A stretch of 28,535 nucleotides of DNA, taken from assembly GCA_938003665.1 (NCBI GenBank), contig CALKYI010000380.1:1-28535 (forward strand), written 5' to 3'. Every line of letters starts with the position of its first letter. Positions within the stretch are counted from its first letter, which is position 1. A program made the position numbers and the translations under genes. Of the stretch, positions 7,835 through 16,204 are shown in pieces. The notes under the pieces are model-generated. The model worked only from the letters and a program-made list of their open reading frames with translations. It was not told the DNA's origin and made no database searches. The DNA comes from an uncultured Flavobacteriales bacterium. GTDB taxonomy: Bacteria > Bacteroidota > Bacteroidia > Flavobacteriales_D > Sanyastnellaceae.

Positions 7835-8449
7835 TTGAGTACGCCGCGCACACTTTTGGGTTGGGTTTTGACCGTTGTGGCCCCCGTTTTGGTCGCCGAC
7901 CAATGCTTGAAAGTGTGGGTAAAATTGAATTTCTCGCTGGGGGAGCGCATGGCGTTTATCCCGGGATTACTGGAATTGCAATTCATCGAAAATGAAGGCA
8001 TGGCCTTTGGCTGGGCGCTGCCCGGAATGGCGGGGAAGTTGGTGCTGACCGGATTTCGGCTTGTGGCTGCCGTGGGCATCGGATTCTACATCAAGAAACT
8101 GATTGAATCGGGAGCGCACCAGGGGTTTTTGACGTGCTTGGCGTTCATCTGGGCCGGTGCCATTGGAAACATCATTGACAGCGCCGTGTACGGCCAACTA
8201 TTCACCGCGAGCCATTGGGGAATGATTGCCGAATGGGCGGGCGAAGGCTATGCGCCGTTCATGATGGGGCACGTGGTCGACATGTTCCACTTCACGGTGC
8301 GCTGGCCATCATCTTTTCCCATTGAGTCGTTGGCTAACCGCGAGGTGTTTCCGCCCATTTGGAATTTGGCGGATGCCGCCATTTCGTGCGGCGTCATCGC
8401 CATTTTAATCGGGCAACGGGCCTTCTTTGCTGAAGAGGCAACGACCTGA
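7835..8449 (+). CDS. lspA: Lipoprotein signal peptidase (signal peptidase II)
   Basis: Inner-membrane aspartyl protease that cleaves the signal peptide of prolipoproteins after lipidation. From a TTG start at 7835 the protein has 204 residues and four hydrophobic segments. The conserved ADQCLKVWVK lies at the end of membrane segment 1 and the NEGMAFG box at 53-59. GNIIDS (111-116, catalytic Asp115) stands where most bacteria have GNxxDR, and FPPIWNLADAAIS (172-184) supplies catalytic Asp180. The frame is open further upstream, but that would overlap the traR-like gene by about 90 bases and add an implausible polar N-terminus. The TTG 8 bases after that gene's stop is preferred. Substrates in this window include GldH, the rhodanese and the lipoprotein at 19850. 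Its stop is one base from the convergent ispG stop. Confidence 0.94.
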   Translation: MSTPRTLLGWVLTVVAPVLVADQCLKVWVKLNFSLGERMAFIPGLLELQFIENEGMAFGWALPGMAGKLVLTGFRLVAAVGIGFYIKKLIESGAHQGFLTCLAFIWAGAIGNIIDSAVYGQLFTASHWGMIAEWAGEGYAPFMMGHVVDMFHFTVRWPSSFPIESLANREVFPPIWNLADAAISCGVIAILIGQRAFFAEEATT

Positions 8450-8450
8450 A

Positions 8451-10388
8451 TCAGTCTTGCGCCACAGGCTCGACCCAGTGGCCGTGGCTGCGGATTAATT
8501 CGATGAGGGCATCAACAGCCCGTTCTTCCGGAACGTTTTTCTCCACGACCTCCTTCTCCTTGTACAAGGTGATTTTGCCCGGTCCGGTTCCCACGTAGCC
8601 GTAGTCGGCATCGGCCATTTCACCGGGGCCGTTGACGATGCAGCCCATGATGCCAATTTTGATGCCCTTGAGATGGGAGGTGACTTCTCGGATTTTCGCG
8701 GTGGTCTCTTGCAAATCGAAGAGCGTTCGGCCGCAGCTGGGGCAGCTGATGTACTCGGTTTTTGAAATGCGCGTTCGGGTGGCCTGTAGAATGCCAAACG
8801 CCGTCGAATTGCGCAGTTGCAACGGCAGTCCGCGGCCTTCGATCCAGACGCCGTCTCCAAATCCATCGAGCAAGGGCGCACCGACGTCGGTCGATGCATA
8901 CAATTGGAAGCGTTCTGCATCCAATCCGTCGTACGTCCGGCGCAAAATGACCGGCACGTTGCAACCGGCCGCATCCAGCACCATACAGGCAGCACGCAGC
9001 TCAGACATGGCATGTTCGGTGGTCGCCTCCAAGATCAGTACAATCCGTTCGTTTTGTTGCACTCGGGCAATGAAAGCGTCCGTCAGGTCCGTTCCATTGG
9101 CGCGTACAAACTGCCACGCGGCAGGATGGTTTTCGGTCCATTCTGCGGCGCGCCAAACCGGGTAATGGCGTGTCCGATCTTGCCAATGCGCGGCGTCTTG
9201 CAACACCGCCAATGTGCCGGGCAATTCAAAGGCCACCGGCTCTGCTCCGGTGTAAATGAAGTCGCACGCAAAGTCATCGAGGTTCCACTTATCGAGCGGC
9301 ACGGAATACCGGTAGCCGCAGCCGAAGAGCTTGGCTTCGGTAACGGGTCCGCTGCTCAAATCGTGCACCACACGTGGAACTTGCTTACCTCCTGCTCCGG
9401 CGGCCTCCCGCGTGGAGCGCCGCGCATAGCTGTACGGGTCAAACGACAACGGCACCGCTGGCTGCACCGTCTGCGGGCGGGTTTCGTAGCGTTCCACGAG
9501 CATGCGCGCCACGGGCAATTCGGCTTCCGGGGCTTCGGTCAGAGAAACGCGGATGGTGTCGCCGAGCCCGTCTTCGAGCAAGGCCCCAATGCCAACGGCA
9601 CTTTTGATGCGTCCGTCTTCCCCATCGCCGGCTTCTGTGACCCCCAGGTGAAGGGGGTAATTCATCCCTTCAGCGTCCATGCTGGCCACGAGCAATCGAT
9701 AGGCTTGCACCATGACCTGCGGGTTGGAAGCCTTCATGCTGATGACAAGGTTGTGGTAGTCGTTGTCTCGGCAAATGCGCAAGAACTCCATGGCGCTCTC
9801 CACCATGCCTTTGGGCGTGTCGCCATAGCGGCTCATGATGCGGTCCGACAACGAGCCGTGATTGGTTCCGATGCGCATGGCGCGGCCAAGGGCCTTGCAT
9901 TTTAGCACGAGTGGTGTGAACCGGTCCCGGATCCGTTCGAGCTCTTCCGCGTAGGATGCGTCGGTGTACTCGATGTCTTCGAATCGCTTTTTGTCCGCGT
10001 AATTGCCGGGGTTGACGCGGATTTTTTCCACGTGGTCCGCGGCGATTTCAGCGGCGTTAGGCGTAAAGTGAATGTCGGCGACGAGGGGCACGTTGTGTCC
10101 TTTTTCGTGTAAGGCGTCAGCGATGGTTTTCAGGGCCTCCGCTTCCTTCTTCGAGGGGGCTGTTATGCGTACCAATTCGCACCCGGCATCGATCATGCGC
10201 TCGCTTTCAGCCACCGTTTTTTCGATGTCCATCGTATCGGCAGTGGTCATCGATTGAATGCGCAGCGGAGCGTCTCCCCCAAGGGTCAAGTTGCCCACGT
10301 GGACTTGATGGGAGGAACGCCGCTGGTAATTGAACCAATCGACGCTATTCAAGTGCGGTGTCGCTTCGGTGGTGTGATCTTCGCTCAT
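8451..10388 (-). CDS. ispG: 4-hydroxy-3-methylbut-2-enyl diphosphate synthase, long form
   Basis: Penultimate enzyme of the MEP isoprenoid pathway, reducing MEcPP to HMBPP with a [4Fe-4S] cluster. From the ATG at 10388 it has 645 residues; a TTG nine bases upstream is a less likely start. The N-terminal TIM barrel begins with the VHVGNLTLGGDAPLRIQSMT stretch and includes ADIHFTPNAA and KIRVNPGNY. The middle third is the extra domain of the long IspG form known from Bacteroidota, Chlamydia and plants; E. coli IspG has about 370 residues. The cluster ligands are in the C-terminal domain: Cys549 and Cys552 (SCPSCGR), Cys583 (GIMGCIVNGPGE) and Glu590. It is divergent from recO, and dxs, the first pathway gene, is also in this window. 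The stop is next to that of lspA with no terminator between. Confidence 0.96.
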   Translation of the reverse strand: MSEDHTTEATPHLNSVDWFNYQRRSSHQVHVGNLTLGGDAPLRIQSMTTADTMDIEKTVAESERMIDAGCELVRITAPSKKEAEALKTIADALHEKGHNVPLVADIHFTPNAAEIAADHVEKIRVNPGNYADKKRFEDIEYTDASYAEELERIRDRFTPLVLKCKALGRAMRIGTNHGSLSDRIMSRYGDTPKGMVESAMEFLRICRDNDYHNLVISMKASNPQVMVQAYRLLVASMDAEGMNYPLHLGVTEAGDGEDGRIKSAVGIGALLEDGLGDTIRVSLTEAPEAELPVARMLVERYETRPQTVQPAVPLSFDPYSYARRSTREAAGAGGKQVPRVVHDLSSGPVTEAKLFGCGYRYSVPLDKWNLDDFACDFIYTGAEPVAFELPGTLAVLQDAAHWQDRTRHYPVWRAAEWTENHPAAWQFVRANGTDLTDAFIARVQQNERIVLILEATTEHAMSELRAACMVLDAAGCNVPVILRRTYDGLDAERFQLYASTDVGAPLLDGFGDGVWIEGRGLPLQLRNSTAFGILQATRTRISKTEYISCPSCGRTLFDLQETTAKIREVTSHLKGIKIGIMGCIVNGPGEMADADYGYVGTGPGKITLYKEKEVVEKNVPEERAVDALIELIRSHGHWVEPVAQD

Positions 10389-10404
10389 GGTATTCAACGC
10401 TCTG

Positions 10405-10412
10405 CTAAAGTA
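10405..10412 (-). promoter_or_regulatory. Putative -7 promoter box for ispG (TACTTTAG)
   Basis: On the minus strand TACTTTAG differs from TAnnTTTG at one position and ends 16 bases before the ispG ATG. No TTG is found at the right distance upstream. It lies within the 94-base region shared with the divergent recO promoter. Confidence 0.4.
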
Positions 10413-10433
10413 ACCTCAATCCGTGCTCTTTTG

Positions 10434-10463
10434 TTGGGCCTGCGAGCGCTGATTGTAAATTCG
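10434..10463 (+). promoter_or_regulatory. Putative recO promoter (TTG-N19-TAAATTCG)
   Basis: TTG at 10434-10436, then 19 bases, then TAAATTCG at 10456-10463. This fits the Bacteroidota layout (TTG, 17-23 bases, TAnnTTTG) with one T-to-C change and is among the best full matches in the window. It lies 19 bases before the recO ATG. Confidence 0.6.
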
Positions 10464-10482
10464 TTCGGTCGAAGTTTTTCCG

Positions 10483-11208
10483 ATGGCCGAATCCCTTTCC
10501 CTTGACCGTGAGCCGTGCATTGTGCTGTCTGTTGTTCCCTACAACGACGGGCGTCGGGTGGTTCGTGTGCTGGGGGAAACGCTGGGAACCGTCGCCTTGT
10601 GGGTTACGGAGGGCCGGGGTAAAAACCGGCAAGTTGGGAAGTGGCATCCTGGAGCGATGCTTGAGCTGCGTGGCGTGAGCCGCAAAGGATCGGAAGGTCT
10701 GGTGCGGTTCAAAGAAGCGCGACGCACCCAGATTCCTGTTGAGATGTTCCAGGACGTGCGCCGCAGTGCGGTGGCGTTTTTTTTGTGCGAACTCGTGGCC
10801 AAGCTTTTTCCGGAAGAAATCGCACATCCAGAGGTTTATGCGCTCTTCCAAACGGCGCTGAAGCGGGTGGAGGAAGAAGATCAAGTCGGCTGGATCCATG
10901 CGGAATTCATGGGCCAATTGATTGCGCTGATGGGGCTTGCACCAGCTCCATCTCCGTCGGCCGGTGCAGATGTGTTGGATTTGCAATCGGGCGAATGGAA
11001 GCACGCCATGGGCACTGCGGAAGATCATCTGCCGCCACCGCTGTCCGAGTGGTTCATGGAACTCACAGGCGAAGCCGGCCGCCATTTCACCGCTAACTTC
11101 TCCGAACGCAAGGAACTGATCAAGGGCCAGCTGCGCTACCTCGGCCACCAGCTCGGGGGGCTCCGGGAGATCAAGAGTTATGAAGTGCTGGAGCAGGTAT
11201 TTGAGTAA
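10483..11208 (+). CDS. recO: DNA repair protein RecO
   Basis: Recombination mediator that acts with RecR to load RecA on SSB-coated single-stranded DNA. The 241-residue length is usual. An N-terminal OB-fold occupies about 8-85 (CIVLSVVPYNDGRRVVRVLGE...LGTVALW), followed by the helical region. The C-terminus LRYLGHQLGGLREIKSYEVLEQVF (about 218-240, in part) is the conserved RecO ending. The central four-cysteine zinc motif of some RecO proteins is absent, as is common in this phylum. Sequence conservation outside the two ends is low, so the call also uses context: a TonB-dependent receptor directly downstream, as in Flavobacterium relatives. The start is the ATG at 10483, 19 bases after a good promoter match. 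Confidence 0.9.
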   Translation: MAESLSLDREPCIVLSVVPYNDGRRVVRVLGETLGTVALWVTEGRGKNRQVGKWHPGAMLELRGVSRKGSEGLVRFKEARRTQIPVEMFQDVRRSAVAFFLCELVAKLFPEEIAHPEVYALFQTALKRVEEEDQVGWIHAEFMGQLIALMGLAPAPSPSAGADVLDLQSGEWKHAMGTAEDHLPPPLSEWFMELTGEAGRHFTANFSERKELIKGQLRYLGHQLGGLREIKSYEVLEQVFE

Positions 11209-11211
11209 GGA

Positions 11212-11240
11212 TTGCAAGGAGGAAATTGGCGTGATATTTG
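11212..11240 (+). promoter_or_regulatory. Putative promoter of the TonB receptor gene (TTG-N18-GATATTTG)
   Basis: TTG at 11212-11214 and GATATTTG at 11233-11240, 18 bases apart. Only the first base of the -7 box departs from TAnnTTTG. It lies between the recO stop and the receptor ATG at 11256, so the receptor can be transcribed independently of recO. Confidence 0.5.
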
Positions 11241-11255
11241 TGTTTAGGGGCAACC

Positions 11256-13754
11256 ATGGAACAGCGGAATAGAAAAAGCAACCCATTCAGATGGACGGCG
11301 ACGTGCCTGTCCCTGGTGGTTTGCCTGCTCGTTTCAGGCGCACTCAACGCGCAAGAAACCACCGCGAAGAAGGCGGCAGCGGCGAAGCCACAGAAGATTC
11401 AAGCGGTTTCTTCGAACGGCGCCGCTCCGGTGCCGTATGCAGTCATCGTCAACAAAAACACCGGTGTCCAAGTGATGACCGATGAAGCGGGCAACGCGAC
11501 CATCCAACGCAATGTCCAGATGGATACCTTGTTGCTGCGGTCTGTTGGATTTATGGACATGGTCATCTATCCGGGACAGGACGTTCCAGAGCAGGTGCGC
11601 ATGGTGGAAGACATGATCAGCCTGGACCAAGCGGAGGTGGTGATTCAGGGCGTGGCGAGTGCGGAAACGGTCGCGCTTTCCAGCATCAACATGGTGGCTG
11701 AGCAGGCGCCCAAACCGGTGGTTCAGTTGGAAGTGCCCCAGACTGCCGCGGAGCTGCTCTGGTCCACCGGGTCCGTCCTCGTTCAGCAAAGCCAGCAGGG
11801 CGGAGGGTCACCTATTTTGAGGGGATTTGAAGCCAACCGGGTGTTACTTGTGGTCGATGGCGTGCGGATGAACAACGCCATTTACCGCAGCGGTCACCTG
11901 CAAAATGCCATTACCGTTGACCCCAACATCCTCGAGCGCACCGACGTGTTGCTCGGTCCCAACAGCATTTTGTTCGGTAGTGATGCCATGGGCGGCGTCA
12001 TCCATTACCACACCCGGACCCCACGGGTTGGCAACCGGGGCCTGAAAGTGCGGGCGTCAACGGCGTTTCGTTCGCCGAACCAAAGCACAATGATCCACGG
12101 CGATGTCGAGTATTCAGGGCGGAATTGGGCGACGCTGACGTCCGTCTCGCACGCGCGGTATGGGGACTTGAGGATGGGAAAATGGCGCCGGCACGGCCAT
12201 GCCACATGGGGGCTGGATTCGGTGCACGTGGTGCGCGAAGATGGGGTTGATGTTGTGCGCACCAATGAAGACCCCAACGTGCAATTGGGTTCGGGCTACG
12301 ACCAGACGGACGTCCTTCAAAAACTGCGCTACCAGACCCACCGCGGTGTGTGGGACGTGAACTTGCAATGGAGCACAAGCAGCGACATTCCCCGTTATGA
12401 TGTTTCGTTTGAAACGAGCGGAGATGCGCCAAAATGGGCGACGTGGAATTACGGTCCGCAGCGACGGTCGTTGGCTTCGTTGCGCTACGGCTCGTCCATC
12501 GCCCGCTGGGACATCGCTTGGAACACCCTGGTATCGGTTCAATCCATCGAAGAGTCCCGCATCAAGCGACGCTTTGGGTCGGAGTGGCAGGAAACCCAGC
12601 TGGAAAACGTGCGTGTGTGGAACGGATACACCACGGCTTCGAAGCGCTTCTACAATGGCCTCCGTGTCACCGCTGGCATCAACGTCGGATGGGATGCAGT
12701 GGCGTCGACGGCCAACCGATTGAACATTGAAACGGATGCATTGGAGGTCGCTGATACGCGCTACCCCAATGGAGGAAGTTCCATGCGCACGCTGGCTTCG
12801 TTTGCCAATGCCCAAATGCGCTGGCGACAGCACCGCTTCGCCGGTGGGGTCCGTTGGAGCCAATCGCAACTGGACGCGGCGTTCAATCCCGGGGTGAATT
12901 ACACGTTGCCATTCGCGGCGGTTAATATGCAAAACAGTGCCTTGACCGGCGGACTGTCCGATCGATGGGTCAGCTCTTCTCGGGTGTGGTCGTTGAACAC
13001 GGGGTTCTCAACGGGGTTCCGCCACCCGAACGTCGATGACATGGGCAAGGTGCGAGAGAAGGGCGGGTATGTGCTCGTGCCCAATGATGCGTTGAAGCCG
13101 GAATACCTCTACAGCATCGAGCAGTCGATCCATTGGGATTGGCAGGCGCGGCAGTTGTTGAGCGTGACGCTTAGTGGCTTTGGTTCACGCCTCAATGATG
13201 CCATTGTTCCCCAGCTTACCGAACTGAATGGCAATCCCCTGTTTTTCATCGACGGCGACAGTGCTCGGGTTCAAACCCATGTGAATGCAAGCCATGCTCT
13301 TATTGCGGGATTGCGCGGCGAAGTCAATGCCCAGCTGACTAAAACATGGGGCATCGAAGCGGCTGTCAACTGGACGGTTGGCGATCAGTTTATTCCCAAC
13401 GAGACCACCGGTGAAATGGAACGACTCCCCATGTCGCACATCCCGCCGTTGTTTGGCCGCGTGGCTTCGGACATCGAGGGCCGTTGGTGGACCCTTGAAT
13501 GGTATGCGCTGTTCAGCGGAGCGAAGTCCGCATCCAAATTTGGTCCCTATGCTACGGACAACTTGGACCTAATGCTCGAGACGGGCGCGCCAAGTTGGTG
13601 GACGTTGAATGCTGAATTCAGCGCGAAGTTGCACGAGAAGGTGGAGTGCCGACTGGGCGTGCGGAACCTGCTGGACATGCATTACCGCGTGTTTGCCAGT
13701 GGAATCAGCGCTGCAGGACGAGGAGGGTGTGCCTCGGCGCACGCCGCGTTGTAA
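11256..13754 (+). CDS. TonB-dependent outer-membrane receptor
   Basis: An 832-residue outer-membrane transporter. The signal peptide is residues 1 to about 37 (hydrophobic core TCLSLVVCLLVSGALNA, cleavage before Gln). A short carboxypeptidase-regulatory-like domain with one beta-sandwich repeat follows (about 55-130). The plug domain (about 165-265) contains GGGSPILRGFEANRVLLVVD and GVRMNNAIYRSGHLQN. The rest is a 22-strand barrel ending in a typical region, VECRLGVRNLLDMHYR. The plug phrasing resembles the heme/hemoglobin-type receptors, but the ligand cannot be deduced. ATG 11256 is chosen over an upstream TTG because it follows a promoter match and gives a clean signal peptide. The gene follows recO, as in Flavobacterium relatives, and no partner SusD or heme gene is adjacent. 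Confidence 0.92.
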   Translation: MEQRNRKSNPFRWTATCLSLVVCLLVSGALNAQETTAKKAAAAKPQKIQAVSSNGAAPVPYAVIVNKNTGVQVMTDEAGNATIQRNVQMDTLLLRSVGFMDMVIYPGQDVPEQVRMVEDMISLDQAEVVIQGVASAETVALSSINMVAEQAPKPVVQLEVPQTAAELLWSTGSVLVQQSQQGGGSPILRGFEANRVLLVVDGVRMNNAIYRSGHLQNAITVDPNILERTDVLLGPNSILFGSDAMGGVIHYHTRTPRVGNRGLKVRASTAFRSPNQSTMIHGDVEYSGRNWATLTSVSHARYGDLRMGKWRRHGHATWGLDSVHVVREDGVDVVRTNEDPNVQLGSGYDQTDVLQKLRYQTHRGVWDVNLQWSTSSDIPRYDVSFETSGDAPKWATWNYGPQRRSLASLRYGSSIARWDIAWNTLVSVQSIEESRIKRRFGSEWQETQLENVRVWNGYTTASKRFYNGLRVTAGINVGWDAVASTANRLNIETDALEVADTRYPNGGSSMRTLASFANAQMRWRQHRFAGGVRWSQSQLDAAFNPGVNYTLPFAAVNMQNSALTGGLSDRWVSSSRVWSLNTGFSTGFRHPNVDDMGKVREKGGYVLVPNDALKPEYLYSIEQSIHWDWQARQLLSVTLSGFGSRLNDAIVPQLTELNGNPLFFIDGDSARVQTHVNASHALIAGLRGEVNAQLTKTWGIEAAVNWTVGDQFIPNETTGEMERLPMSHIPPLFGRVASDIEGRWWTLEWYALFSGAKSASKFGPYATDNLDLMLETGAPSWWTLNAEFSAKLHEKVECRLGVRNLLDMHYRVFASGISAAGRGGCASAHAAL

Positions 13755-13769
13755 CAGTGCGTTCGTGGC

Positions 13770-14897
13770 ATGCGCTTTGAGCAGGTCATCGGACACCATG
13801 AATTGGGCGCGAAGCTTCGGGCGGGTGCCCTGTCGGGTCGGGTGGCCCATGCTCAGTTATTTAACGGACCCGAGGGGAGTGGAGCGTTGGCGTTGGCATT
13901 GGCTTACGCACGCTACTTGCACTGCAGCGCGCCGACCGAAACCGATGCCTGCGGGCGGTGTTCATCGTGCATCCAATACGACACGTTGCAGCATCCAGAT
14001 TTGCACTGGTCCTTCCCGTTTTTCAGAAAAGACGGCTCGGATCATGCCCTAAGTCAGCCCTTCCAAGCGGCTTGGCGCGAGCGGGTGTTGCAAGGGCCGT
14101 ACTTCGGTCAAGAGGAGTGGCTGGCTGCCATTGGAGCCGACCGCAAGCAGCTGTTCATCAGTGTGCAGGAGGCCATGGAGCTCAACCGCAAATTGGGGCT
14201 CAAGGCATTCTCAGGCGGTTGGAAGGTGCTCATCCTGTGGCTACCGGAAGCCATGCGCGTGGATACCGCCAACAAAATGCTGAAACTCATCGAGGAGCCG
14301 ACTGATCGAACGGTGATGCTTTTTGTGAGTGAACAAGCCAATCAGTTGCTCGCGACCATTCGGTCCCGCGTGCAGATGGTGCAGGTGCCTCGCCTCGGGT
14401 TGGATGAAGCCGTTGAAGGACTGCAAACCCGGTTTGGGGTGGGGGAAGAGGAAGCCCGCGGGCTGCTGCATGTGACCGACGGAAACATTGCTGGAGCATT
14501 GCGGATGCGCGGTGAGGAAGGCACCGATGAAGATTACCGGCTGTTCGTTGCGTGGATGCGGGCCTGTTATGCCAATGATTCGGTCACCACAGTGGCCTTA
14601 TCGGATGATTTTGCCAAGCCCGGTCGGGAGGGGATGAAGCGATTCGTGCGGTATGCGCTGCACATGGTGCGCCAATGCATTGTCGGCAATTACGGGGCGC
14701 AATCCCTCGTTCGTTTGACCGAGGCAGAGCGGCAATTCGCTTCGAAATTCGCACCGTTCATCCACCACGGGAACGTGCTCGAAATGCAGGAGGTTTTGGA
14801 ACGCGCCCACCGGGACATCGCAGGCAATGTCAACGGCAAATTGGTGTTCATGGACATCAGCGCTCGGTTGAATATTTTGCTGAGAAAGGCAGCCTGA
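13770..14897 (+). CDS. holB: DNA polymerase III delta' subunit
   Basis: Clamp-loader subunit that helps load the beta sliding clamp at the replication fork. The 375-residue protein has an AAA+-like N-terminus (QVIGHHELGAKLRAGALSGR, then AHAQLFNGPEGSGALALALA). The P-loop lacks the GKT of true ATPases, as is normal for delta'. The zinc module has Cys52, Cys61, Cys64 and Cys67. A sensor/linker region includes ANKMLKLIEEPTDRTVMLFVSE and the SRV-like IRSRVQMVQVP. The C-terminal helical collar runs from about 240. The start is ATG 13770, 15 bases after the receptor gene. The gene is followed by ricT and gldH, the order known in Flavobacteriia. Confidence 0.93.
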   Translation: MRFEQVIGHHELGAKLRAGALSGRVAHAQLFNGPEGSGALALALAYARYLHCSAPTETDACGRCSSCIQYDTLQHPDLHWSFPFFRKDGSDHALSQPFQAAWRERVLQGPYFGQEEWLAAIGADRKQLFISVQEAMELNRKLGLKAFSGGWKVLILWLPEAMRVDTANKMLKLIEEPTDRTVMLFVSEQANQLLATIRSRVQMVQVPRLGLDEAVEGLQTRFGVGEEEARGLLHVTDGNIAGALRMRGEEGTDEDYRLFVAWMRACYANDSVTTVALSDDFAKPGREGMKRFVRYALHMVRQCIVGNYGAQSLVRLTEAERQFASKFAPFIHHGNVLEMQEVLERAHRDIAGNVNGKLVFMDISARLNILLRKAA

Positions 14898-14904
14898 ACC
14901 TCCT

Positions 14905-14912
14905 TATCTTCG
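14905..14912 (+). promoter_or_regulatory. Putative -7 promoter box for ricT (TATCTTCG)
   Basis: Identical to the octamer before ileS and one change from TAnnTTTG. It ends 5 bases before the ricT ATG at 14918, placing the expected transcription start at or next to the start codon. A TTG at 14877-14879 is 25 bases upstream, slightly beyond the usual spacing. Confidence 0.45.
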
Positions 14913-14917
14913 CTTCA

Positions 14918-16204
14918 ATGAGTTGCAGCAATTGTAGAAATGGAGCGGACGGCAAACCTCGGGGATGCCGCAGCAATGGGAATTGTGGGGTCAACGGCTG
15001 TGGATCACTCACCGTGTTTGACTGGTTGGAAGGGGTGGCCTTGCCATCGGGCCAGCGCCCGTTTGATGTGGTGGAGGTTCGATTCAAAGCGAACCGCAAA
15101 GGGTTCTTTCGCAAACCTTCCAAAATGGACGTGCACGTCGGCGATGTTGTCGTACTCGACGCAGACCACGGACAGGATGTGGGTGTCGTGAGCCTCTCCG
15201 GAGAACTCGTCCGCGCCCAGATGAACGCGAAGGGAACCAAAGACGACCACGAAATCAAGCGCATCGAACGCAAAGCCACGCAAGAAGACATCGATACGTG
15301 GCAAAAGGCGAGCATGCGGGAGGCGGATACCATTCGTGAAGGACGGGACATCATCAAAGGCCTCGGGCTCGACATGAAGCTGACCGACGTGGAGTTTCAA
15401 GGCGACGGCAAAAAGGCGACATTCTACTACACCGCTGAGGACCGGGTGGATTTCCGAGAATTGGTGCGTGCGTTGGCCGCTGCGTTTAGCGTTCGCATCG
15501 AAATGCGTCAAATCGGCGCGCGGCAGGAAGCGGCGCGCGTAGGCGGCATCGGGGTGTGCGGCCGAGAGCTGTGTTGCTCAAGCTGGCTCAAGGACTTCCG
15601 AAGTGTCAGCACGTCGGCAGCCCGATACCAGCAACTCTCGCTGAACCCCCAAAAATTAGCTGGGCAGTGCGGCAAGCTAAAATGCTGCCTCAACTTCGAA
15701 TTGGATCAGTACGTGGAGGCGGTGAAGGATTTCCCTTCTCCCAACGCCAAGATCAAGTTGAAGGAGGGCAAGGCGTTTGTCTTCAAAATGGATATTTTCA
15801 AGCGCCTGGTGTACTTGATTGCGCCGGATGGAGCGACCAATGGACCGGTTGCGGTGACGTTGGAGGATATGAACGAGTTGCTTGAGATGAACAAGCGCGG
15901 TGAATACCCACACAGCCTCACAGAATTTGCGTTGGAAGAGGGACCGGATGAGGTGGACGAGACGTACTCGAACGTGGTCGGTCAGGATAGCTTGACCCGC
16001 TTCGATGAGCAGCGCCGCCGCCGGAAAAAACGCTCTGGCCGGAACCGTTCAGGCAACAAAAATAAGTCCGGTGGGGGCAAGGCGAAGGCGTCTGGAAACG
16101 GTTCACAGCAAGGAGGGAAGCCCGATGGCAACAAGCAAGGCAAGCCCCGAAAGAAGCGCCGCCGGCCGCCTCGCAACGCCAATGCGAAAGCTGACAAGTC
16201 GTGA
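14918..16204 (+). CDS. ricT: PSP1-domain protein RicT
   Basis: A 428-residue member of the PSP1/YaaT family. In Bacillus this protein works with RicA and RicF and influences RNase Y-dependent mRNA processing; its role in Bacteroidota is not established. The PSP1 core (about 35-330) carries the cysteine signatures GVCGRELCCSSWLKDF and AGQCGKLKCCLNFE. The N-terminal 30 residues hold additional cysteines (SCSNC, GCRSNGNCGVNGCG). The last 65 or so residues form a low-complexity, lysine/arginine/glycine-rich tail that is probably disordered and nucleic-acid binding. ATG 14918 is chosen because it follows the holB stop and begins at the cysteine-rich segment; the frame is open upstream only inside holB. 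The stop overlaps the gldH start (TGATG), so the two are translationally linked. Confidence 0.92.
   Translation: MSCSNCRNGADGKPRGCRSNGNCGVNGCGSLTVFDWLEGVALPSGQRPFDVVEVRFKANRKGFFRKPSKMDVHVGDVVVLDADHGQDVGVVSLSGELVRAQMNAKGTKDDHEIKRIERKATQEDIDTWQKASMREADTIREGRDIIKGLGLDMKLTDVEFQGDGKKATFYYTAEDRVDFRELVRALAAAFSVRIEMRQIGARQEAARVGGIGVCGRELCCSSWLKDFRSVSTSAARYQQLSLNPQKLAGQCGKLKCCLNFELDQYVEAVKDFPSPNAKIKLKEGKAFVFKMDIFKRLVYLIAPDGATNGPVAVTLEDMNELLEMNKRGEYPHSLTEFALEEGPDEVDETYSNVVGQDSLTRFDEQRRRRKKRSGRNRSGNKNKSGGGKAKASGNGSQQGGKPDGNKQGKPRKKRRRPPRNANAKADKS

Noticed and set aside
9180..9480. Extra central region of IspG considered as a fusion or insertion
   Set aside because: The long IspG form with an added middle domain is normal in Bacteroidota, Chlamydia and plants.
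8817..9905. Plus-strand open frame of about 362 codons opposite ispG
   Set aside because: The composition is typical of a reverse-frame shadow (rich in Arg, His, Gly), no domain is recognisable, and ispG on the other strand is intact.
13700..13754. Possible frameshift at the end of the TonB receptor (GRGGCASAHAAL instead of a hydrophobic ending with Phe)
   Set aside because: The other frames give no better ending, and the length of the last strand aligns with the family, so it is taken as sequence variation.
13864..13890. Missing GKT in the HolB P-loop considered as loss of function
   Set aside because: Delta' subunits normally have a degenerate P-loop and do not hydrolyse ATP.
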